Source of the DNA: JBDHWG01 sp046328505
GTDB taxonomy: Bacteria; Chloroflexota; Anaerolineae; Epilineales; JAHCIE01
Direction: 5' to 3'
DNA: 64,000 bases
Assembly: GCA_046328505.1 (NCBI GenBank)
Contig: JAXLWL010000008.1
Span: 62,001 to 126,000, forward strand
A program made the position numbers and the translations under genes. Under the pieces are notes generated by a model, which was given only the letters and a program-made list of their open reading frames with translations, made no database searches and was not told where the DNA came from. The stretch's first letter is position 1. Each line of letters starts with the position of its first letter. Positions 57,597 through 64,000 of this stretch are shown piece by piece.

Positions 57597-58537
57597 ACGC
57601 TCCTCTCACACGCGATATTCAGGGTGCGCTGGGCCGCGCGCGGCAGGTTCTCCCAGTCGTCGGCATACGCCATGTACGCCTGACCGGCTAGCCCAATGTG
57701 GATCTGGCAGCAGCGCAGTCGCTCCTCGAAGCACGGCACGTCTAGGCCGATAGCGGTGTAGTGGCGCAGGGCCTCCGCGCGGAAGTCGATTGGCTGCCAG
57801 GCCGGAAACCAGGGCTGCCAGAAGCAGAACCACGCAAGGTCGTAGAGAAAGTCGCCATACAGCGCGCAGCCCCAATCCAGCACGCCGGTGATGCGGTCAC
57901 CCTCAACCAGGACATTATAGTGCAGGAGGTCGCTGTGGATGAGGTGGCGCGCCACCGGCAGGCGGCCGGCCAGTGCCTGCAGGCGCGTGTACGCCTCGTC
58001 AAACGGCTCATCCCCCACTGACGACGACGCCAGGCGTTCGCGCCAGCCGCGCGTGCGGTCGGTCGGCCGATCATTTGCCACGTCCAGGAGGCAGGCTTCC
58101 CAGGTGGCGTATGACGCGTGGCCGTCCTCGCTCAATGCCCCATAGCCGGTCGTGGCCGACAGGTCGGTGAGGCGAGCGGCGTCGAGGGCGGCGAACAGGG
58201 AGGGGAGCAGGTCGCGCATCTGGGTTTCGTCCACATCGTCTATGTATCGGCCGAAGACGCGCTCAGAAATAGCGTAGTAGCCGCCGAAGGCCCTGCCCAA
58301 CTCCACGACGCGCGGAATCGGCAGGGCGGGGCAGGCCCAGCGCGCCGCGAGCCGGTCCTTGGCGAAGTCCTCGCGGTGCGCGCCGAAGCGCACGACGTAG
58401 TCGCGGCCCGCCGCGCGGAGGGCGTAGGCCGACGACCAGTCGCCCGCCGCGAGGTAGACCACGTCGCCGACGTCGCCGAACCGTCGCGCCAGGAACGCCT
58501 CCGCGTAGTGAACATCGGACACAAGCGGCTCAGGCAT
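57593..58537 (-). CDS. hygromycin-B 4-O-kinase-like phosphotransferase
   Basis: A 314-residue APH-fold kinase. Several segments line up with APH(4)-Ia: DYVVRFGAHREDFAKDRLAA (40s-60s), ALPIPRVVELG (71-81), LSATTGYGALSEDGHASYAT (126-145), the catalytic loop HSDLLHYNVL (201-210, Asp203), ITGVLDWGCALYGDFLYDLA with the DWG metal site (221-223), and the WFCFWQPWF motif. These are shared with the hygromycin kinase beyond the general APH motifs. It overlaps the serine hydrolase upstream by 8 bases and the YCII gene by 4. Activity on hygromycin is inference from similarity. Confidence 0.83.
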   Translation of the reverse strand: MPEPLVSDVHYAEAFLARRFGDVGDVVYLAAGDWSSAYALRAAGRDYVVRFGAHREDFAKDRLAARWACPALPIPRVVELGRAFGGYYAISERVFGRYIDDVDETQMRDLLPSLFAALDAARLTDLSATTGYGALSEDGHASYATWEACLLDVANDRPTDRTRGWRERLASSSVGDEPFDEAYTRLQALAGRLPVARHLIHSDLLHYNVLVEGDRITGVLDWGCALYGDFLYDLAWFCFWQPWFPAWQPIDFRAEALRHYTAIGLDVPCFEERLRCCQIHIGLAGQAYMAYADDWENLPRAAQRTLNIACERSV

Positions 58538-59603
58538 GGGTTGAGGCCAATACCGCGTTGCCTATGAGCAACGAAGCACTCTGAATTCGGCCCGTCGCAA
58601 ATGTTTCTGTTCCATGGAACGACCAGGCCACATCAGCGATCGGGTCGGCGAACACCGCACAACCGCTGTAGCCAGTTACGGACAGAGTGCCAGGATTGGC
58701 GTCCGGAAAAGCATAGTGATTCATGTTTTCGACGATCATCCATGGTCCTAAACCCCACGGACACCAATCCCATTCTTGCCAGGGAAAGCCGCCCCCGACG
58801 CCGCCAGTTTGGTCCTTAACGGCCGCCCGAAGTGTGTCGGGGCGCAGGAAGCCCTCCGGCAGTCCTCGATACGCCCGTATCAAGGCTAACGTAGCCGCCG
58901 GTGTCGCTACGACGCCATTGCCAGGCATTCCAAGCGAGCGCCAAAAGGCTGAATTCCACATTTCTATGGACGCTCCCACGTACTGATCGGGGGGATCGGT
59001 GACATAGGCCGGAACGCGCGGCGGTTCCAGTCCCAAGTACGCTTCGATACCCAGAGGCTGAAGCACAAGCTCCTTGACCGCAGCCTGAAATGGCTGGTTT
59101 CTGATGCGCTCTATGACAACGGCAAGTAGTGGGTAGTTCACATCGCTGTAAGCCACGCGCGTGCCGACTGAGATTGTGGGAGCCACCTTCAGGGCCGCTT
59201 GCGCCTCGGTTTGCCAGGTAAGTGAGATGTCGTACGTCCAGGCGTCATTGGGGAACGCCGGCAAGCCGGCGGTAAATGTGAGAAGCTGCTTCAAGGTAAC
59301 GCCGAAAGGAGCGGCGGCAGCATCTGGCACAAACCGTTGAAGGGGATCATCAACAGACAGGAGGCCCTGATCAGACAGCCGCAGGATCGCCAGGGCAACG
59401 GCTAGTTTCGTGACGGACGCAATGGGGAAAAGGCTATCTTCGGACAGCGCCTGTCCCTTGTCGTCAGCCCCAACCGTGATCGTATGCGCTGGCCCGCTGC
59501 CATAGGCCACGGCCAGCGCGAGGCCCGACAATCCGACACTTGCCCGCGCAGCCTCAAGAGACGTTCGCAGGAACGAGAGTCGCGAGGTGGTCTGCTCAAT
59601 CAT
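58530..59603 (-). CDS. beta-lactamase-family serine hydrolase (class C / esterase type)
   Basis: A 357-residue serine hydrolase. The nucleophile motif is Ser63-Val-Thr-Lys66 (FPIASVTKLAVAL). The second motif is Tyr152-Ser-Asp154 (VAYSDVNYPLL), where class C enzymes usually have YxN, with Asp replacing Asn as in several esterases and peptidases. No signal peptide is present, which argues against a periplasmic beta-lactamase. It is the first gene of an overlapping minus-strand unit with the hygromycin-kinase-like and YCII genes. Substrate unknown. Confidence 0.85.
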   Translation of the reverse strand: MIEQTTSRLSFLRTSLEAARASVGLSGLALAVAYGSGPAHTITVGADDKGQALSEDSLFPIASVTKLAVALAILRLSDQGLLSVDDPLQRFVPDAAAAPFGVTLKQLLTFTAGLPAFPNDAWTYDISLTWQTEAQAALKVAPTISVGTRVAYSDVNYPLLAVVIERIRNQPFQAAVKELVLQPLGIEAYLGLEPPRVPAYVTDPPDQYVGASIEMWNSAFWRSLGMPGNGVVATPAATLALIRAYRGLPEGFLRPDTLRAAVKDQTGGVGGGFPWQEWDWCPWGLGPWMIVENMNHYAFPDANPGTLSVTGYSGCAVFADPIADVAWSFHGTETFATGRIQSASLLIGNAVLASTHA

Positions 59604-59689
59604 GAGTGTATCTCTCCCTTGGTTATAGACCTATCTCAAGAGACGGAATCATACACTGGATCCCCCATGTGTCAAGAGGAGACCGGGTG

Positions 59690-60538
59690 CTACGGCCAGC
59701 CGGCGCCGCGAACCGGCACCGGTAGGCTGAGGACCTGGCCGGTGCGCTCACCGCCGGACATGCTCGCCGCGCCTTGCCAGTCGGCGGCCACGATGAACAG
59801 GGTCTGCCTGTCGATGCCGCCGAGCATGCACGCGAAGCCGCCGCGGTCCAGGTCGACCGTTTGCAGCACCTCACCGCCTTCGCGCACCCGGACGCAGCGT
59901 TTGTTTGGCACGTCGGCGTACCAGACAGCGTTCTCAGCGTCGACGCAGATGCCGTCGGGATAGCCGCCGTCCAGCGCCGTCCACACGCGCCGGTTGGAGA
60001 GGCTGCCGTCCGCCGCGATGTCGAACGCCGTGAGACGGTTGCCGTAGGACTCCGCGAGAATGAGGGTCGCGTTGTCGGGCGTGACGGCCATGCCGTTGGG
60101 GAACGCGACGCCGTCGGCGACCTGGCGCAGCGTGCCGTCCGGGGTGATGAGAGCGATGCTGCCGGGGGCGAACTCGGCGGCCGGGAAATCGAAGCCGGTG
60201 TTGTTGACGTAGACGTTCCCACGGCCGTCCACGACGATGTCGTTCCACGGGTGACGGGAGAGACCCGTCAGGTCGGCGTAGGTCACCAGCGAGCCGTCAG
60301 ACTCCTGGCGCTGGAGAAGGCCCTCGCGCCCCGCGACGATGAGCATGCGCCCGTCGGGCAGCCAGTCGAAGCAGAACGGAATGGTCGTCGGAACGCGGAG
60401 GGCGACTTCGCTTCTGCCGTCCGGAGCAACGGCGATTATCTCGGCCGCGCCCCAGTTGGCGACCCACAGCCGCCCCTCGTGCCAACGCGGCGACTCGCCT
60501 ATTAGAAGGCCGGTGAGAAGGATTTGCAGCTTGGGCAT
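59690..60538 (-). CDS. SMP-30/gluconolactonase/LRE family protein
   Basis: A 282-residue six-bladed beta-propeller lactonase. The metal-site residues are in GESPRWHEGRLWVAN (Glu), PWNDIVVDGRGNVYVNN (Asn/Asp) and YPDGICVDAENAVW (Asp). Family enzymes hydrolyse sugar lactones such as gluconolactone. ATG 60538 is chosen because AAGGA lies 8 bases upstream; upstream ATGs at 60559 and 60580 lack one. It stands alone between the serine hydrolase unit and the DUF1330-HNH gene. Confidence 0.88.
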   Translation of the reverse strand: MPKLQILLTGLLIGESPRWHEGRLWVANWGAAEIIAVAPDGRSEVALRVPTTIPFCFDWLPDGRMLIVAGREGLLQRQESDGSLVTYADLTGLSRHPWNDIVVDGRGNVYVNNTGFDFPAAEFAPGSIALITPDGTLRQVADGVAFPNGMAVTPDNATLILAESYGNRLTAFDIAADGSLSNRRVWTALDGGYPDGICVDAENAVWYADVPNKRCVRVREGGEVLQTVDLDRGGFACMLGGIDRQTLFIVAADWQGAASMSGGERTGQVLSLPVPVRGAGWP

Positions 60539-60630
60539 ACGAGAATCCTTCAGTGACATTACTTCTTCGGTTTTCATCACGCAGTTGCGATGCCTGCGCC
60601 GCGGCTGTCGTCGTCCTCAGGGTAGCGCCC

Positions 60631-61707
60631 TCAGAACGTCTTCTCGAAATAGTGTTTGAGCTCAGGCACGGCCTCAAGTGCCTTCGCGCACAGCCTCTGA
60701 TCACCCTTTAAGCCGGCCAGGGCATCGTACCATTGCTTGACATAGCGGATCTTCAACACCTCTGGGTGTGCCTCTACGTGGCGCAGGAACCAGCCCGCCA
60801 TTCCATCCCACTGCGTGAGATCACCTGGTGGAAGAAGTTGCCACTCCAATTCTTCGAGGGTCCAGTTCGACTTGGCACTATTAGTGAGCTGGGAGCAGCA
60901 AACGGCGTTTGTTTCCGAGTCTTCGCCACGACGCGCTACTGGGGTGATGTGGTCAATCGTTGGCAACAACTCCCAATAGGCTATGTGCGTTTCGCTCATT
61001 TTCCAGTGCTCCTGAAACGGAAATTCTTCCGGAACATAGGACGATAGGAGGCGAAGTACAGGCGGGTAGACGAGCCTGGTGCCACGGTAACGGTCAACGA
61101 AGCCATCTCTAAAGAAAACCCTGGTCATGGCGTCCAGACGCCTCCCCCTGCCCGTCTTCTCAATAGGCTCGAATGGGTATTCAGATGAGAGGAGGCGCGA
61201 TGCGGTGGCAATATTGCCTGCAGATATCGCATCGCACGCTGCTTTGATCGACAGGCTATGGTCGACTTTCGTAGCTACACCCAGAGGCTCTTCCACAAGC
61301 GGAAGCAGCCGCGAATCCTCTAGCGCTGCCGTTCTGTGACCGATGCCTTCCAGGTACGCCTCATTTGCGGAGAACGCGATGAAGTCGGCGACGCTGTTCT
61401 GGCGAATCAGCATGGCGGCGTCCCATCGTTCGTCGGCGGGACCGATCAGGAACGCGCCGCCGCGGCCGAGGAAGATCATCTCACCCCCCGACTGCCTCAG
61501 GTACGGCAGCGTGTGCTGGATGTAGAGCCTGTAGGCGGTCTCGCCGCTGATTGGATCAGGCGGCGCCAGGTGCGGGGTGGCGGAGTAGTCGGCAATATCT
61601 CGGAAGCGCAGCAGGTTGAGCATGACGACAGGTCCTGCGATACCGCGCATGACGAAGGCCCGCCCGGATTCTTGTGTCACTTCCAGATAGCTTTGGCTCT
61701 CAGGCAT
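60631..61707 (-). CDS. DUF1330 domain fused to an HNH endonuclease-like domain
   Basis: A 358-residue fusion. Residues about 20-125 form a DUF1330 dimeric alpha/beta barrel (VVMLNLLRFRDIADYS, then RLYIQHTLPYLRQSGGEMIF and IAFSANEAYLEGIGHRTAAL). Residues about 225-290 match an HNH motif: LLPTIDHITPVARRGEDSET followed by NAVCCSQLTNSAKSNWTLEE, with the His of DHI and the Asn-containing second strand. The middle is unassigned. ATG 61707 follows AGAGGAGAC. DUF1330 proteins are small-molecule-type enzymes, so joining one to a nuclease motif is unusual. No partner methyltransferase lies next to it. Confidence 0.8.
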   Translation of the reverse strand: MPESQSYLEVTQESGRAFVMRGIAGPVVMLNLLRFRDIADYSATPHLAPPDPISGETAYRLYIQHTLPYLRQSGGEMIFLGRGGAFLIGPADERWDAAMLIRQNSVADFIAFSANEAYLEGIGHRTAALEDSRLLPLVEEPLGVATKVDHSLSIKAACDAISAGNIATASRLLSSEYPFEPIEKTGRGRRLDAMTRVFFRDGFVDRYRGTRLVYPPVLRLLSSYVPEEFPFQEHWKMSETHIAYWELLPTIDHITPVARRGEDSETNAVCCSQLTNSAKSNWTLEELEWQLLPPGDLTQWDGMAGWFLRHVEAHPEVLKIRYVKQWYDALAGLKGDQRLCAKALEAVPELKHYFEKTF

Positions 61708-61738
61708 CGCTGTCTCCTCTGAGAATGGGCTGCCACGC

Positions 61739-62128
61739 TTACCGGCCCGACGGCACACGCGGCTCGGCGAGGGAGAAAATGTTGCCGTCGGGGTCGGTGA
61801 ACTGCGCCTGGATGCCGAACGGCTGCTCCGCCGGCTCGCTGACAAACGTCACACCGCGCGCCTTGAGCGTCTCATACTCCCGGCGGCAGTCGTCGGTCCG
61901 AAACACCATGCCGGTGTGGCCGCCGTGCGCCTCGATGGTGCTCGCGCCGGCCTTGACGAGCACGACTTCCGGCTCCTGCTGGCCTGCTGGAGCAACCGTC
62001 AGAAACCGGGGGAGGCTCGGGAAGCTGTAGTCGCGGCGCTTTTCAAAGCCGAGCTTGTTGGTGTAGAAGTCCAACGCCGCTGCCTGGTCGCTAACGACGA
62101 CGCTAACGAAATTTAGACTGATTATCAT
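61739..62128 (-). CDS. VOC (glyoxalase/bleomycin resistance/dioxygenase) superfamily protein
   Basis: A 129-residue single VOC domain with paired beta-alpha-beta modules. Seen are LNFVSVVVSDQAAALDFYTN, the GTGMVFRTDD-like middle segment HTGMVFRTDDC, and PFGIQAQFTDPDGNIFSLAE, where the last Glu is a usual metal ligand. ATG 62128 has GAGG upstream; a longer frame adds an implausible N-terminus. Members include glyoxalases and antibiotic-binding proteins; no specific role can be assigned. It lies 31 bases upstream of the DUF1330-HNH gene on the same strand. Confidence 0.85.
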   Translation of the reverse strand: MIISLNFVSVVVSDQAAALDFYTNKLGFEKRRDYSFPSLPRFLTVAPAGQQEPEVVLVKAGASTIEAHGGHTGMVFRTDDCRREYETLKARGVTFVSEPAEQPFGIQAQFTDPDGNIFSLAEPRVPSGR

Positions 62129-62341
62129 CTTCGCCTCTTGATGCCCCCGTATTGCCTGGGAATGGGATCGTAAGGAGAAAGTATAGCATGAGACTGTGTA
62201 GACTGAGACGGCAGTTCGGGTTACAATCAAGAGCAGATCTGCAACCGTGAGCCGCAGTTGCCATAATGCAGTTGGCCTTCACGAGCATAGCCCGTCCCCG
62301 CGTGGGCCTATCCCGCGCTGACGCCGATATGGATGACACCG

Positions 62342-63514
62342 ATGCGTGACATGCTCGACCTCATATTTACCCATGCCACCAGCCCGACGGACGATCGTTA
62401 CCTGCGCGAACAAATCGCGGCGCAAGTGAAAGCGGTGAATGCCACAGCGGGCAAAGGCGATCGCGGTCAGGTGGAGCAGGCCGAAAAAGTGGTGCAGGCG
62501 GACCCTGCGCATGCCTTTGAGTTTGATGCGACCGGTCTGGCGTCCTTGACGGCAGCCGGATCAACATGGAGCGCCGGCCGCTTCGAGACCGTGTCGATCC
62601 GCGAGCTGCGCGAGCGCGCCCGACTCCGCACGGCCGGCGCGACGGGGCGAGTGCGGCTGTGCGTTCTCAACGGTGCGAGCCCCGTGACGGATATTGGCAG
62701 CCTGCAGGCGACGAGCAGGGACGGCGCGCTGTTCCAGGTCGCCTCGCAGTTCAACTGCCTGGAGTCACCCGGCCCGTACGTGACGCCTGTCGCCGAGTAC
62801 TTCAACGACCCGACGCAAGGGCCGCGCGCCGCTATCTCGGCGTTTCCGGGCACGCTGCTGCGTCACTATGCCGCGCCATCGCCCGGCGGCGCCCGCTTCG
62901 TCCAGGAGACCGACCGGCGGCAGATAGATCTACTGGCCGACGCTCTCGGGCTCGACGTGGTTCGAAATGGCTACTTCACCGGCGAGGAGGTGGCGGACAG
63001 ACACTCCCTCGGCGCCTTGCTGGAGAGTAACTTCGAGGCGATACGCGTCGGCGTGCACGACGAGCTACAGGTTGTGTTGGGGTATGACTGGGACGGCGGG
63101 CTGGAGGCCTCCGAGCGCTCACGCATTGCCCAGGTCTTTACCTCCACGGTCGCCGGCGGGGAGTATGGCGCGGCGAGGCTGCTGGGGCGGGAGACTTTCG
63201 CGGCGGTCTGCCGGCAGATGTTGCGCGCCGCCTATCTTGGTACGCTCCTCGCGGCGATCTCCCTGGGCCGACGGCGCGTTGTGCTGACGCTTATCGGCGG
63301 CGGCGCCTTTAATAACCCGAAGCCCCTGATCTGGACGGCGATTGAGTGGGCGCTGGAAGAGGTTGCTCCATTTCTGGCGGGCGACCTTGAGGTTGTGGTG
63401 AACGGGCATAACCTGCCGCTCACCATGCGCTATGCGGTCCTGGCCGCCGTCAAGCGGTACAACGGGGCGTACGTGACGTTCACCAGGAGTGGTCTGGATA
63501 CCATCCAACGCTGA
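62342..63514 (+). CDS. conserved hypothetical protein, macro-domain-like
   Basis: A 390-residue protein I do not recognise with confidence. The central segment VRLCVLNGASPVTDIGSLQA, then ALFQVASQFNCLESPGPYVT and DPTQGPRAAISAFPGT, and later LTLIGGGAFNNPKPLIWTAI resemble the strand-loop motifs of macro domains and PARG-like folds (a GxGAFxNP loop near the end). No signal or membrane segment is seen. ATG 62342 is used; an ATG three codons earlier is possible. It converges on the phosphoribosyltransferase gene 3 bases away. ADP-ribose binding would be a reasonable test. Confidence 0.55.
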   Translation: MRDMLDLIFTHATSPTDDRYLREQIAAQVKAVNATAGKGDRGQVEQAEKVVQADPAHAFEFDATGLASLTAAGSTWSAGRFETVSIRELRERARLRTAGATGRVRLCVLNGASPVTDIGSLQATSRDGALFQVASQFNCLESPGPYVTPVAEYFNDPTQGPRAAISAFPGTLLRHYAAPSPGGARFVQETDRRQIDLLADALGLDVVRNGYFTGEEVADRHSLGALLESNFEAIRVGVHDELQVVLGYDWDGGLEASERSRIAQVFTSTVAGGEYGAARLLGRETFAAVCRQMLRAAYLGTLLAAISLGRRRVVLTLIGGGAFNNPKPLIWTAIEWALEEVAPFLAGDLEVVVNGHNLPLTMRYAVLAAVKRYNGAYVTFTRSGLDTIQR

Positions 63515-63517
63515 ACG

Positions 63518-64000
63518 CTACGCTACCGGCCTTTCCAACGGTATTCTGTCCAGGCACAGCGGACATTCGGCGGGCGGCCAGAGGTTGAACTCCTGCTGAG
63601 TGAGCGAGACTACCGGGATGCTGTACTTTGCGAAGTGCAGGGCGGCCTGGCTGCCGAGGAGCAGGAACGTTCCGACCGCGACTGTGACGGCGCCGGCCGC
63701 CGCCAGGGCGGCCGCGGTCGCGCGCACGGACGATCCCGCGCTAATCACATCATCCACGATTGCGACGCGCTCGCCGACGACACGCCGCCGCAAATCCGGC
63801 CGTAATTCGTATCTTGCATTGAACAGGCCATCTTCTGTTGGCGCCGCGGCCGGTTCGCTGAAGTAGAAGCGAATGCCCATGCGGGCCGCCAGGGCCTCGG
63901 CCAGAAATGCGCCGCCGAGCAGCGGGCCGCAAACAGCTGTGACCGAGTATGGCTCGAGCAACGCGGCCAGGTTGGCGACGCGCGGCGCGATAGCGGCTGG
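63518..64000 (-). CDS. orotate phosphoribosyltransferase-like protein, 3' part
   Basis: The frame is open to the window edge, so the N-terminus is missing; about 160 residues are visible. The PRPP-binding motif RVAIVDDVISAGSSVRAT is complete and of the OPRT/PyrE type. The preceding GPLLGGAFLAEALAARMGIRF is the hood/flexible region. The C-terminus has NLWPPAECPLCLDRIPLERP with two cysteines in a CxxC arrangement, seen in OPRT-like proteins from several phyla. It transfers a ribose-5-phosphate unit from PRPP to a base; the base is not certain. Confidence 0.82.
   Translation of the reverse strand, partial: PAAIAPRVANLAALLEPYSVTAVCGPLLGGAFLAEALAARMGIRFYFSEPAAAPTEDGLFNARYELRPDLRRRVVGERVAIVDDVISAGSSVRATAAALAAAGAVTVAVGTFLLLGSQAALHFAKYSIPVVSLTQQEFNLWPPAECPLCLDRIPLERPVA

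Noticed and set aside
58530..59603. Calling the serine hydrolase a beta-lactamase resistance gene
   Set aside because: SxxK is present but the YxN motif is YSD and there is no signal peptide, so an esterase or peptidase role fits as well.
1..64000. CRISPR arrays, tRNA or rRNA genes, transposases, replication origins
   Set aside because: No regularly spaced direct repeats with spacers, no cloverleaf or rRNA-like stretches and no DDE/HUH/integrase motifs were seen on reading; short repeats found are palindromic intergenic elements or in-gene tandem repeats.

Overview
The window is a high-GC bacterial chromosome segment, probably from a member of the Chloroflexota or a similar deep-branching, free-living heterotroph. 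This is inferred from gene content (UPF0182 membrane protein, GlgM/GlgE/maltokinase glycogen route, DUF2087 and CGNR-type regulators, many COG3903-type ATPases) and from abundant palindromic intergenic repeats. No rRNA, tRNA or marker gene in the window settles the taxonomy. No CRISPR array, transposase, integrase or phage gene was seen.

Layout. 1-3.2 kb: end of a histidine-utilisation operon (hutU-hutI-hutH). 3.2-6.6 kb: a palindrome cluster, a glutathionyl-hydroquinone-reductase-like GST, a Gfo/Idh/MocA oxidoreductase and a methyltransferase. 6.6-10 kb: a sugar ABC importer (binding lipoprotein and two permeases). 10.3-11.8 kb: small genes (SnoaL-like, YccF, GNAT). 11.8-16.9 kb: glgM-glgE-mak, which builds alpha-glucan through maltose-1-phosphate. 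17-22.3 kb: small proteins, a CGNR regulator with an operator-like promoter, a Gfo/Idh/MocA enzyme paired with a GluR0-like ligand-gated channel, and a DUF2087 regulator. 22.5-28.8 kb: UPF0182 protein, a VapBC-type toxin-antitoxin pair, a membrane protein behind a structured leader, and an unknown protein coupled to an orphan OmpR-type response regulator.

28.8-52 kb is the most unusual region. It holds five paralogous STAND ATPases (NB-ARC plus TPR-like repeats). Four start with an XRE helix-turn-helix and one starts with a class III cyclase-like domain that has lost metal-binding residues. Three of the XRE-STAND genes are divergent from a small single-pass membrane or secreted protein gene at almost constant spacing (about 160-180 bp), which suggests a repeated regulator/surface-protein cassette. 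Copies of the 3' end of the response regulator gene recur at 30.9 and 37.5 kb. They mark out one segment with a propeller/PI-PLC gene and another with two of these cassettes. Interspersed are a PPOX protein, a cytochrome c fusion protein, a GH29 fucosidase and a methyltransferase lying between two STAND genes.

52-64 kb is accessory: DinB-like and cupin proteins, a junction of two truncated genes (ICMT and OsmC tails), three small-molecule kinases (two here plus one at 48 kb; one resembles hygromycin-B 4-O-kinase), a DapB-like reductase, GNAT, YCII, serine hydrolase, SMP-30, a DUF1330-HNH fusion, a VOC protein, an unrecognised macro-domain-like protein and an incomplete phosphoribosyltransferase at the right edge.
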